Origin: Azovibrio restrictus
Lineage (GTDB): Bacteria > Bacteroidota > Bacteroidia > Chitinophagales > Chitinophagaceae
Length of the DNA stretch: 54,995 nucleotides
Assembly (NCBI GenBank): GCA_029255605.1
Contig: JANLJF010000059.1
Coordinates: forward strand, 1-54,995
Direction: 5' to 3'
The notes beneath the pieces were generated by a model. The model made no database searches and was not told the origin of the DNA. It was given only the letters and a program-made list of their open reading frames with translations. Shown in pieces: positions 7,266-14,859 of the stretch (position 1 is the stretch's first letter; the number at the start of each line of letters is the position of its first letter). A program made the position numbers and the translations under genes.

Positions 7266-8416
7266 GTCAAATGGTGTTTGGGCAATAAAATATGAAATTC
7301 TGTCCCTATATCAAGTTGGCTTTTATACTGTATTTTCCCTTTCATAAGTTCGACATATTTCGCCACTATGTATAATCCAAGCCCCGTGCCCTGAATGCTG
7401 ACTGCATTATCGCCTCTAAAAAACCGTTCAAACAAATGTTTTTGGTCTTCTTCAGATATACCGATGCCATTATCTTTAACTGTTAACGTACACTCAGATT
7501 CTGTATTGCTGGTCTTAACCTCGATAACAGAACCGGCTTTTGAAAATTTAATTGCATTAGAAAGTAAGTTGACCAGTATATTTCTGTATAAAGAAACAGA
7601 CGTAACTATAGAACGGCTACCTTGATGTGAATAGCGGATGACATGATCGGCAGCTATAGTAGAATTCATATCGGTGATGATAGTTTCTGTCAGTTTCAGA
7701 ATATCGACATCTGAATACTGTACATGTGTTTTACCATCTTCCAGTTTGCTAACAGAAAGGAAATCATTTAAAATTTCTGTAAGTGCCGAAACAGAAGACC
7801 TGATACGACTAATATGTTCGTCTCTCTTTTCCTGCTCCTCTGTTTTAGTATATTTAGAAAGCAGGTTGATAGACGACAGAATGATACTAAGCGGTGTACG
7901 AAATTCATGAGAAGCAAAGGACACAAACCGGGACTTTAATTCTCCAAGTTCCATTTCCTTTTTAAGCGCCTCTTTGAGCAATAATGTACGCTCGTAAACC
8001 TTGTGCTCTAATTCAGCATGCAGGCCAAGGATAACTTCTTTTGAAATAGGCTTAACGATATAGTCAACAACATATTGGCTGGAAAAAGCTCGCTCCTTAT
8101 CATTGATATTGGGAGATGATGAAACTATTAATATCCGGTATTTATCTCTTATTTCATTCTCCAGTTGATTAAAATGCTCCAGGAACTCCCAACCATTCAT
8201 ATCGGGCATGTTAATGTCCAAAAAAATGAGCTGAAGGCCATCGTCAGTACTTTTGTTTTCCTGAATATATTTAAGAACTGTTATAGCAGAGTCCATCAGG
8301 ATGACTTCCTGGGCAAAGTCATATTTCTTGATAAACTTTTCAGCGATAATGCGGTCTACGTCCGTATCATCAATTACAATTACCCTTTTGTATTTATAGC
8401 TCTTATTCTGATCCAA
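7262..8416 (-). CDS. Hybrid histidine kinase with N-terminal receiver
   Basis: 384 residues, cytoplasmic with no membrane segment. The receiver domain (about 10-130) has Asp67 in FLDINMPDMNGWEF and Lys122 in DYIVKPI; a coiled linker (135-165) follows; then HisKA with phospho-accepting His170 in FASHEFRTPLSIIL, and HATPase_c (about 270-382: N-box NLLSNAIKFS, DNGIGIS, GTGLGLYIV). The REC-HisKA-HATPase order suggests a kinase gated by an upstream phosphodonor rather than by a ligand. It overlaps the REC-Crp gene by 4 bp and lies 100 bp after the PAS kinase; the three likely form one operon and a phosphorelay ending in the REC-Crp protein. Confidence 0.93.
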   Translation of the reverse strand: MDQNKSYKYKRVIVIDDTDVDRIIAEKFIKKYDFAQEVILMDSAITVLKYIQENKSTDDGLQLIFLDINMPDMNGWEFLEHFNQLENEIRDKYRILIVSSSPNINDKERAFSSQYVVDYIVKPISKEVILGLHAELEHKVYERTLLLKEALKKEMELGELKSRFVSFASHEFRTPLSIILSSINLLSKYTKTEEQEKRDEHISRIRSSVSALTEILNDFLSVSKLEDGKTHVQYSDVDILKLTETIITDMNSTIAADHVIRYSHQGSRSIVTSVSLYRNILVNLLSNAIKFSKAGSVIEVKTSNTESECTLTVKDNGIGISEEDQKHLFERFFRGDNAVSIQGTGLGLYIVAKYVELMKGKIQYKSQLDIGTEFHILLPKHHLT

Positions 8417-8515
8417 TTCCTATGTTTATTCAAGTGACCTTCTAAAATTACATATAAATATAATTTTTTCGAGCAGCAAGAATTTTCTCTTTACACGCAA
8501 TGTAAGTGGCAATTG

Positions 8516-9628
8516 TTATGCAACATTAGGTATTTCAACTTCAAATACAGTTCCTTCCCCCAGCTCAGAATGCACTTGTATCGTTCCTTTCAATTTTTCT
8601 ACCGTATCTTTTACCATATACAAACCGAGGCCTGAGCCTGATGCATCGGCTGATATGCGAAAGAACATATCAAATATCTTTTGTAAATTTTCTTTTCCAA
8701 TCCCTATGCCATTATCCCTTACTATAATTTTGGCATAGTTGGGCGATAAAGCAACATGGATTTCTACCACCGGTGCAGATGATTGAGGATTATAATACCG
8801 GCATGCGTTGGAGATAAGATTATTCAATATCGTTACTATCCCGTTTGAGTTGGAATAAAAAGGGGCATCACCAACTATTTCAGTTTTAATAGCAACATTT
8901 GAAACATGTCCATTCATGAATCTTAAATTGCTGACCACGTCATCCAGCAATTCTTTAAACTCTATTTGCTCAATCTTATCTCCTGCTTTTACATTTTTTG
9001 AATAACTAAGGATATCCTGAATAAATTTGTCAAGCTTATTTACACTTGTTTTTATCAGGGAAAAACTATTTAGTATCTCCGGATCAGACACTTCCAGTTC
9101 TGAATAATTGATGATTCCCAGTATGGATGCCAACGGTGCCCTCAGGTCGTGGGCTACACCATATACAAACTTATCAAGTTGCTCATTGGTTTTTCTCAAT
9201 TCTTCATTATGCTTTTTCAGATTTTCTTCTTTGTCAATATATTTTGAGATGTCGTGGCATGTCACAACAATACCTTCTACTGCCTGGTCGTTTAGCGCGT
9301 TTTTAAACGCGCATTCGCACCATATATACTGACCATTTCCCTTTCTGATTCTGCATACCGCTTTTTGTGACATCTCCCCAATGTAGCCAGTATTGTGAAT
9401 ACTCTCTAAAAATGGTTTGATATCATCGGGGTGCAAGATGTTTTTAATGTGCATACCAGTTATTTCTTCTTGTAAACAATCCAAAACTTGCATTATAGAA
9501 TTATTTGCAAAAAGTACGGTCATATCTTCATCTACAATAACAGCCATACCAGGTAAACTATTCAATAGCCAATGGCTTGCATATTTTGCATCTGCTTCTC
9601 TCATATTATCCGGCAAGTTTAAAAGCAT
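8516..9628 (-). CDS. PAS-domain sensor histidine kinase
   Basis: 370 residues, soluble. PAS/PAC lies at about 20-132 (LPGMAVIVDEDMTVLFANN, then YIWCECAFKN and EGIVVTCHDISKY); coiled coil 133-155; HisKA with His160 in VAHDLRAPLASIL; HATPase_c about 255-368 (NLISNACRYYN, DNGIGIG, GSGLGLYMVK). The PAS domain has several Cys and His residues but no obvious heme or Fe-S motif, so the signal is unknown. Its promoter has Fnr-like boxes at the regulon spacing, suggesting feedback by the downstream REC-Crp regulator. It stands upstream of the REC kinase and REC-Crp genes on the same strand. Confidence 0.92.
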   Translation of the reverse strand: MLLNLPDNMREADAKYASHWLLNSLPGMAVIVDEDMTVLFANNSIMQVLDCLQEEITGMHIKNILHPDDIKPFLESIHNTGYIGEMSQKAVCRIRKGNGQYIWCECAFKNALNDQAVEGIVVTCHDISKYIDKEENLKKHNEELRKTNEQLDKFVYGVAHDLRAPLASILGIINYSELEVSDPEILNSFSLIKTSVNKLDKFIQDILSYSKNVKAGDKIEQIEFKELLDDVVSNLRFMNGHVSNVAIKTEIVGDAPFYSNSNGIVTILNNLISNACRYYNPQSSAPVVEIHVALSPNYAKIIVRDNGIGIGKENLQKIFDMFFRISADASGSGLGLYMVKDTVEKLKGTIQVHSELGEGTVFEVEIPNVA

Positions 9629-9647
9629 ACATGGAAAACTAATGATA

Positions 9648-9712
9648 CAAAGTAAAGTTGAAACGATGAAAAAGGTATTGATTTAGGTCAATCCCCGACT
9701 TATTGCGATCAA
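9648..9712 (-). promoter_or_regulatory. Tandem Crp/Fnr-type boxes and -7 element upstream of the PAS kinase
   Basis: On the minus strand, TTGACCTAAATCAA (9691-9678) is followed after exactly 22 nt by TTACTTTG (9655-9648), one mismatch to TAnnTTTG; transcription would start near 9643, 15 bp before the ATG. A degenerate second box, TTGATCGCAATAAG (9712-9699), is centred 21 bp further upstream. The first 13 bases of the main box are identical to the hsp20 box. Confidence 0.6.
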
Positions 9713-9833
9713 TCGCCCTACCTCAATGCTTCCAATATTTAATACGACTTCTAAGCGTTTTAATGCTATGGTGCGTGTTTGAACTATTAAACCCTGGGCA
9801 AACCACCATGCATGTCCCATAATGTAGCTTAAT

Positions 9834-9862
9834 AAAAAAAGCCGGCTTGAGAACAAGCCAGC
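9834..9862 (-). terminator. Intrinsic terminator of the putative small RNA
   Basis: On the minus strand GCTGGCTTG (9862-9854) pairs with CAAGCCGGC (9849-9841) through a TTCT loop, with one G-T pair, followed directly by seven T (9840-9834). A textbook rho-independent terminator. Confidence 0.75.
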
Positions 9863-9918
9863 CCCTATAAACCCTATCACCATGAAAACTTCTTTATTAG
9901 AATTTCTTTTGATTTTCT
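9834..9918 (-). ncRNA. Putative Crp/Fnr-controlled small RNA (~85 nt)
   Basis: A minus-strand promoter with two Fnr-like boxes predicts a transcript starting near 9918. A strong intrinsic terminator ends it at about 9834. The span between contains no complete reading frame; the 66-codon frame starting at 9883 runs straight through the terminator. The arrangement recalls FNR-controlled regulatory RNAs of enterobacteria such as FnrS, by analogy only. Alternatives are a short leader, or a terminator belonging to a plus-strand element. Confidence 0.42.
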
Positions 9919-9922
9919 ACTG

Positions 9923-9987
9923 CAAAGGTTAGGCAAGATTTATTAAAATTTATTGATCAAAATCATTACAAAATTGATGGTTATCAA
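9923..9987 (-). promoter_or_regulatory. Tandem Crp/Fnr-type boxes and -7 element for the small RNA
   Basis: The plus-strand sequence TTGATGGTTATCAA (9974-9987) is a perfect TTGAT-N4-ATCAA palindrome, and TTGATCAAAATCAT (9953-9966) is centred 21 bp from it. On the minus strand AACCTTTG (9930-9923) follows the nearer box after exactly 22 nt. No matching element exists in the plus direction at this spacing, which fixes the orientation. Confidence 0.62.
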
Positions 9988-10148
9988 TATCCACATTGCT
10001 AACCGAGGGGAAATCACATAAAAACATAAGAATAAGCAAGTTATAAGCTATTTAAATATAACTGCTAATCTTTGCTACTATTTGCTTTCAATTTTACAAC
10101 GATATCCTAATAATCAACTATAGTATAAGATGGTATGATTTGAAACAG

Positions 10149-10214
10149 ATGATTAACATCATACAAAACCTTAATAAAGGTCATTTTTGTCCTTTATTTG
10201 CCATTTTAGCTTTG
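10149..10214 (+). promoter_or_regulatory. Promoter of the outer-membrane protein gene with Crp/Fnr-type boxes
   Basis: TAGCTTTG (10207-10214) matches TAnnTTTG perfectly. A degenerate box TTAATAAAGGTCAT (10171-10184) sits 22 nt upstream and a better one, ATGATTAACATCAT (10149-10162), is centred 22 bp further up. The predicted start (~10219) coincides with the GTG start codon, so the mRNA may be leaderless or another start may be used. Confidence 0.55.
10173..10198. promoter_or_regulatory. Putative Rrf2 (NsrR-like) operator O1
   Basis: Palindrome with 11-bp arms AATAAAGGTCA and TGTCCTTTATT around TTTT, one mismatch. It covers about -46 to -21 of the predicted promoter and overlaps the proximal Crp/Fnr-type box. 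Similar 11-4-11 palindromes occur at 22626-22651 and 23638-23663, next to the Rrf2 gene. Confidence 0.6.
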
Positions 10215-10218
10215 TTAT

Positions 10219-11127
10219 GTGAAAAAGCTAATAACCTTCAGCCTCGCACTTCTTCCTTATATCACAACAGCCTGCGCGGTTTGCGGTGGTTCAGCAAGTA
10301 ACCAGAATATGGCTGTACAACCACAGTTTTACAAACATTTTGCAGGCATACAATATCAATACCGCTCATTTAACAGTACGCACCCCGCTGATGATGGTGT
10401 GGCCAGTCATTCAAATGAACAGTATAATACCACGCAGGTATGGGGTAGGTATAATATTGGCAACCGGTTACGACTATTTGCCTTTATACCCTATATATCT
10501 AACATTCATGAAGAAGATGGGAAGAAAACTAATTGCAGTGGCCTGGGTGATATAAGTTTCCTCGGCAATATACGCGTGCTGAGTTTGAAACAACCAAGTA
10601 ATGACTGGCAGCATGATTTGCAAATAGGTGGCGGCTTAAAATTACCCACTGGCCGCTACAATAAAGAGTCTATACTTAGTGGAGATAATTTACCCAATAT
10701 GCAACCCGGCACTAAATCGTGGGATGTAACAGCCAATACCATATACACTACACGTTATAAGTCATTAGGTGGTACGATAGATGCCTCGTATACCATTGTG
10801 ACGCCCAATGCGGATGACTACAAATTTGGCAACAGGCTGAGCACGGGGGTATCTGTATTTTACTGGTGGCAAACCAAGAAGTGTACCATTTTGCCGCAGG
10901 GCGGTATTAGGCTGGATGCTACTGCGGGAGACTACGAATATTACTCGCGAAATATAAAAAGTGATATGACAGGCGGACAGCAGCTGTATATATCTGCCGG
11001 CATCCAGGCCTATTACAAATTTACGGGGATACAATTCTTATACTATATACCGGTTTACCAGCATTACGCCGATGGACTTGTAAAAAGCAAGGCACGCGCA
11101 GAAACAGGCATTTACTTTCTTTTTTAA
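10219..11127 (+). CDS. Outer-membrane beta-barrel protein with CxxC-G motif, nos-associated
   Basis: 302 residues beginning at a GTG; an in-frame TAG at 10207 and the signal peptide (KKLITFSLALLPYITTACA) exclude an upstream start. Just after the signal peptide is CAVCGGSASNQN, then many alternating aromatic beta-strands and a C-terminal GIYFLF, typical of an outer-membrane barrel ending in Phe. It resembles the uncharacterised transporter/porin-like proteins that often carry a CAVCG motif in Bacteroidota. It begins the plus-strand group 12 bp before a lipoprotein gene and about 600 bp before the cytochrome c gene. The Cys pair plus nos context suggest copper handling or substrate passage, but this is inference. 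Confidence 0.75.
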   Translation: MKKLITFSLALLPYITTACAVCGGSASNQNMAVQPQFYKHFAGIQYQYRSFNSTHPADDGVASHSNEQYNTTQVWGRYNIGNRLRLFAFIPYISNIHEEDGKKTNCSGLGDISFLGNIRVLSLKQPSNDWQHDLQIGGGLKLPTGRYNKESILSGDNLPNMQPGTKSWDVTANTIYTTRYKSLGGTIDASYTIVTPNADDYKFGNRLSTGVSVFYWWQTKKCTILPQGGIRLDATAGDYEYYSRNIKSDMTGGQQLYISAGIQAYYKFTGIQFLYYIPVYQHYADGLVKSKARAETGIYFLF

Positions 11128-11138
11128 AAACAACACAA

Positions 11139-11558
11139 ATGAAATACATCAAAGCTTTAAGCATCACATTCCTTATGGCAACCGCCACGCTGTTATCATG
11201 CCGGAAGGACAATACAACAATAAAGTCGGAACATGAAAAACTTAGTGCTACAATCAATATCACATCGCCGTATGCCAACCAGGTATTCAAATACGGCGAC
11301 ACCGTAAAGATAGTAGCCGATATATATGCAGAAACTAAAATGCATGGCTGCAATGCTATCATCCTAAACCAGGAAGGCGATACGCTTTTTTCAGCTAATG
11401 CACATGAACACGGTACTTCTATCGGACTTGAAGAAGCATGGATAAATAATGTTGCTACTACGGGTATGCTTACACTAAAACTAATCTGTATTATGGACCA
11501 TGACGGTAACACATGTGAGAAGACACAAATAATTCAAACTCAAAGCGAACAGAAGTAG
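11139..11558 (+). CDS. Small lipoprotein with Met/His/Cys-containing segment
   Basis: 139 residues. Signal peptide with lipobox ATLLSC (Cys21), so membrane-anchored and probably periplasmic. The mature part looks like an immunoglobulin-like beta domain (SATINITSPYANQVFKYGDTVKIVADI). Potential metal ligands cluster in KMHGCN, NAHEHG and CIMDHDGNTC. It starts 12 bp after the outer-membrane gene, so the pair is co-transcribed. Not matched to a named family; a copper-binding role in nitrous oxide reductase supply is a hypothesis. Confidence 0.65.
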   Translation: MKYIKALSITFLMATATLLSCRKDNTTIKSEHEKLSATINITSPYANQVFKYGDTVKIVADIYAETKMHGCNAIILNQEGDTLFSANAHEHGTSIGLEEAWINNVATTGMLTLKLICIMDHDGNTCEKTQIIQTQSEQK

Positions 11559-11562
11559 CATA

Positions 11563-11648
11563 ATGATAAAAATCATTTTCAAAAAAGACCTTTTTATCTT
11601 CAATATGATTCTCATCATACTTTTTACATTTTTCAATGCAGACTTTTG
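11563..11648 (+). promoter_or_regulatory. Promoter of the cytochrome c-nosZ operon with two Crp/Fnr-type boxes
   Basis: ATGATTCTCATCAT (11605-11618) is a perfect ATGAT/ATCAT palindrome, 22 nt before GACTTTTG (11641-11648), one mismatch to TAnnTTTG. A second perfect box, ATGATAAAAATCAT (11563-11576), is centred exactly 42 bp upstream. Between them AAAAGACC-TTTT-TATCTTCA (11583-11602) is a weak relative of the Rrf2-type palindrome. Predicted start near 11653, leader ~80 nt. Confidence 0.65.
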
Positions 11649-11731
11649 AGTGTTGAATCACCCATCGAATACAAACATTAATTATATTTGATAACAATTA
11701 TATTTTCCATTAATCATAAAATACAATTTAC

Positions 11732-12208
11732 ATGAACCGTAATCTCGTTTTAGTTATCCTTTCGCTTAGCCTTGCATTCTACAGTTGTGGCGGGAATTCT
11801 GAACCAACTTCTGTGCGTGATGAAACGCCGGACCCAGGCAAGAATGAATATGTAGACCCCAATGCCAATCCTGGTGGAATAGGAAAATTCAAGAATGTAG
11901 AACTTACGCATCCGCTTGATGATAAAATGGTAACAGCGGGCGAAAGTATTTACGATTTAAAATGCGGATCTTGTCATAAGCTGACAGATGAAAAACTTGT
12001 GGGCCCGGGATGGAAGGGTGTGACAGACAGGAGATCGCCAGAATGGATCATGAATTTCGTTACAAACGTTGACGAAATGCTGGATAAAGACGCTGAGGCT
12101 AAAGCTATGCTGGAGGTTTGTATGGTTAGAATGCCTAATCAAAACCTGAAAGACGATGAAGCAAGGCAAATACTAGAGTTTATGCGTAAAAATGATGGCA
12201 AAAACTAA
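11732..12208 (+). CDS. Lipoprotein c-type cytochrome, nos operon
   Basis: 158 residues. A signal peptide with lipobox AFYSC (Cys19) is followed by a low-complexity linker and a monoheme cytochrome c domain with heme motif CGSCH and a probable axial Met in CMVRMPNQNL. It is the first gene after the Fnr-type promoter and ends 32 bp before nosZ. This position and anchoring fit the electron donor to NosZ that accompanies clade II nos clusters of Bacteroidota. Export to the periplasmic face is inferred from signal and heme attachment. Confidence 0.9.
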   Translation: MNRNLVLVILSLSLAFYSCGGNSEPTSVRDETPDPGKNEYVDPNANPGGIGKFKNVELTHPLDDKMVTAGESIYDLKCGSCHKLTDEKLVGPGWKGVTDRRSPEWIMNFVTNVDEMLDKDAEAKAMLEVCMVRMPNQNLKDDEARQILEFMRKNDGKN

Positions 12209-12240
12209 ATAGAACATCTTCAATCGCTCAAATATTCAAT

Positions 12241-14211
12241 ATGAAAAAGCTAATAATTATATTAAGCGCTATTGGTGCTGCCTATAGTTTGCAAGGTTGC
12301 AAAATGAAAAGCACCGGCGCGGTAGTAGAAGGCGATGCCGCTTCTAAGGTATATGTTGCCCCGGGAAAATATGATGAGTTTTACAATTTCGTTTCCGGTG
12401 GTTTCAGTGGGCAGGTTTCTGTTTACGGCCTTCCATCCGGACGCCTGTTAAAAGTAATACCTGTATTTTCTGTAAACCCTGAAAATGGCTACGGCTTTAG
12501 CGAAGAAAGCAAGCCTATGCTGACCACCACATCCGGATTTGTACCATGGGATGATGAGCACCACCTTGCTTTGTCGCAAACAAACGGGGAACAAGACGGC
12601 AGATGGCTATTTGCCAATGCGAATAACACCCCCCGTGTAGCCCGTATTGACTTAACCACATTCAAAACAGTAGAGATACTTGAAATTCCCAACAGCGGGG
12701 GCAACCACTCTTCTCCTTTTATTACTGAAAATACGGAGTATGTTATAGCCGGTACGCGCTTTGCAGTGCCACTTGGAGACAAAGACGTAGCCATCAATAG
12801 TTATAAAGAGAATTTTAAAAGCACGGCTTCTTTTATCAATGTAGATAAAACTACGGGCAAGATGAATATTGCCTTCCAGATAGCGCTGCCGGGTATGGAC
12901 CTGGACCTGAGCCGTGCGGGCAAAGGGCCATCACATGGATGGTTTTTCTTTTCAACCTACAATACGGAGCAAGCTAATACACTGCTGGAGGTAAATGCAT
13001 CGCAAAAGGACAAAGACTTTATAGTAGCTGTGAACTGGAAGAAAGCAGAAGAATATGTAAAAGCCGGTAAAGGCATAAAAATGAAAGCGCGCCATACGCA
13101 CAATACATGGAATGATGAAACACATTCGGCATCATCTACTATGAATGAAGAAGTACTGGTGCTTGACCCCAATGAGTTGAAAGATATGGTGTATATGATA
13201 CCATGTCCGAAATCGCCACACGGATGCGATGTTGACCCCAGTGGTGAATACATTGTTGGTAGTGGTAAACTAGCAGCGCTGATACCTGTTTTCTCATTCC
13301 AAAAATTCACAAAAGCAATTGCTGATAAAAATTTCGAGGGTGATTATCACGGTATCCCTGTTGTTAAATATGAAGCTGCCCTTCATGGTGAAGTACAAAA
13401 ACCCGGCCTTGGACCTTTGCATACAGAATTTGATGGCAAAGGAAATGCATATACTTCATTCTTCCTTTCTTCAGAAATCGTAAAATGGAGCATTAAAGAT
13501 GTAAAAGTACTGGACCGTGTACCTACTTATTATTCTATTGGCCACTTATGCGTACCGGGTGGAGATACAAAAAAACCATGGGGTAAATACGTGATTGCAT
13601 ATAACAAAATCACTAAAGACCGCTACCTGCCTACCGGCCCTGAGCTGGCGCAGTCTGCACAGCTGTATGACATTTCAGGCGATAAGATGCAACTGATACT
13701 GGATTATCCGACAATTGGCGAACCTCACTACGCCCAGGCAATTCCGGCAAGCGTAATAAAAGACAGGAGTGCGAAAATATATGACATTAATAAGAACCAT
13801 CACCAATATGTAACATTAGGCGAGAAGAATGCTAAAGTAATACGTAGCGGCAATCGCGTAGATATCTACATGACAGCCATACGCTCACACCTTACACCGG
13901 ACAATATTGAAGGGGTGAATGTAGGTGACGAAGTATATTTCCATGTTACCAACCTGGAACAAGACTGGGATGTGCCACACGGATTTGCGATAAAACACGC
14001 CAACAATGCTGAACTGCTCGTAATGCCCGGTGAAACAGTGACTTTGAAATTTGTGCCCGACAGGACAGGTATATATCCTTTTTATTGTACAGACTTCTGC
14101 TCAGCCCTACATCAGGAAATGCAGGGTTACCTGAGGGTATCAGCTAAAGGCAGCAATACCCCATTAAAATTTAGCACCGGAGAAACGACTCCTGCTGTAG
14201 CAACTAAATAA
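12241..14211 (+). CDS. nosZ: Nitrous oxide reductase, clade II, lipoprotein form
   Basis: 656 residues. It reduces N2O to N2 in the periplasm. The N-terminus is a Sec-type signal ending in a lipobox (SLQGC) rather than a twin-arginine signal, the hallmark of clade II. A seven-bladed propeller (~45-530) carries CuZ histidines including HH107-108 in DDEHHLALSQ; more His lie in HTHNTWND, KSPHGCD and GPLHTEF. The C-terminal cupredoxin (~540-640) holds the CuA site: His580 in VPHGFAIKH, Cys616 and Cys620 in FYCTDFC, His624 and Met627. All ligands expected are present. It is followed by nosB-like, L, D, F and Y genes on the same strand. Confidence 0.97.
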   Translation: MKKLIIILSAIGAAYSLQGCKMKSTGAVVEGDAASKVYVAPGKYDEFYNFVSGGFSGQVSVYGLPSGRLLKVIPVFSVNPENGYGFSEESKPMLTTTSGFVPWDDEHHLALSQTNGEQDGRWLFANANNTPRVARIDLTTFKTVEILEIPNSGGNHSSPFITENTEYVIAGTRFAVPLGDKDVAINSYKENFKSTASFINVDKTTGKMNIAFQIALPGMDLDLSRAGKGPSHGWFFFSTYNTEQANTLLEVNASQKDKDFIVAVNWKKAEEYVKAGKGIKMKARHTHNTWNDETHSASSTMNEEVLVLDPNELKDMVYMIPCPKSPHGCDVDPSGEYIVGSGKLAALIPVFSFQKFTKAIADKNFEGDYHGIPVVKYEAALHGEVQKPGLGPLHTEFDGKGNAYTSFFLSSEIVKWSIKDVKVLDRVPTYYSIGHLCVPGGDTKKPWGKYVIAYNKITKDRYLPTGPELAQSAQLYDISGDKMQLILDYPTIGEPHYAQAIPASVIKDRSAKIYDINKNHHQYVTLGEKNAKVIRSGNRVDIYMTAIRSHLTPDNIEGVNVGDEVYFHVTNLEQDWDVPHGFAIKHANNAELLVMPGETVTLKFVPDRTGIYPFYCTDFCSALHQEMQGYLRVSAKGSNTPLKFSTGETTPAVATK

Positions 14212-14271
14212 TTACCCAAATGGCAGTACTACCTATCAGGGTGTGTACTGCCATTTTCATTTTTTTGATTT

Positions 14272-14859
14272 ATGAAAAAGTTGACGACGTTAGGAAGAAC
14301 AAGCATCATTATAGTTATTCTATTCGTAGGAACGCTATTTTTTTTCCCAATGTGGAGAATAGACCTGGCAGCACCGCAATATCCTGGTGGGCTAACGATG
14401 ACGATATGGATAAATGATGTAAAAGGTGATGTTGATGTGATTAACGGCTTAAATCATTACATTGGCATGCAAACCATTCACAAAGAAGACTTTAAAGAGT
14501 TTATTTACTTACCTATAGCTATGATGAGCTTTATGGGTTTAGGAGTTCTCTTAATCTTCTGGAATAGGAAAACAGGCTACTATATATGGACAGCTATCTT
14601 TGCGGTTATTGGCTTGCTTTCATTCTATGATTTTTACAAGTGGGAATATGACTATGGCCACAATCTCGACCCCAACGCACCTATCCAGGTGCCGGGAATG
14701 GCTTACCAGCCCCCTCTTATAGGGTATAAAAAAATGCTGAATTTTGAAGTGCTTTCACAACCGCATATTGCCGGATGGTTTTTTATTGCTACCGGCGTGA
14801 TATTAGTAACGATAAGTTTTTACGAATGGAAGAAATCCAAAATAAGTTTAGGAAAATAA
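14272..14859 (+). CDS. Nos-cluster membrane protein (NosB-like)
   Basis: 195 residues with about four transmembrane helices (roughly 9-28, 78-96, 103-122, 165-184) and an extracytoplasmic loop rich in aromatic residues (FPMWRIDLAAPQYPGG; GMAYQPPLIGYKKMLNFEV). Position right after nosZ is where clade II clusters encode the poorly understood NosB membrane protein. Sequence identity to NosB cannot be established here, so no symbol is given. It overlaps the start of nosL by 34 bp. Confidence 0.75.
   Translation: MKKLTTLGRTSIIIVILFVGTLFFFPMWRIDLAAPQYPGGLTMTIWINDVKGDVDVINGLNHYIGMQTIHKEDFKEFIYLPIAMMSFMGLGVLLIFWNRKTGYYIWTAIFAVIGLLSFYDFYKWEYDYGHNLDPNAPIQVPGMAYQPPLIGYKKMLNFEVLSQPHIAGWFFIATGVILVTISFYEWKKSKISLGK

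Larger units (their letters stand above)
9629..10218. other. 590-bp intergenic regulatory region
   Basis: No convincing protein gene. It holds, left to right: the PAS-kinase promoter (9648-9712), about 120 bp in which I see nothing, a minus-strand terminator hairpin and putative small RNA (9834-9918), its promoter with tandem Fnr-like boxes (9923-9987), about 160 bp of AT-rich sequence without recognised features, and the promoter/operator of the outer-membrane protein gene (10149-10214). Confidence 0.6.

Noticed and set aside
9683-9883. 66-codon minus-strand open frame between the PAS kinase and the nos region
   Set aside because: It runs through a strong intrinsic terminator and across the PAS-kinase promoter boxes, and the translation shows no protein features.
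9882-9932. Plus-strand mini-frame of 16 codons starting MKTSLLEFLL, preceded by a hairpin
   Set aside because: Could be a leader peptide, but no promoter on the plus strand at regulon spacing and no gene for ~290 bp downstream; the minus-strand reading as a terminated small RNA explains the hairpin and T-run better.
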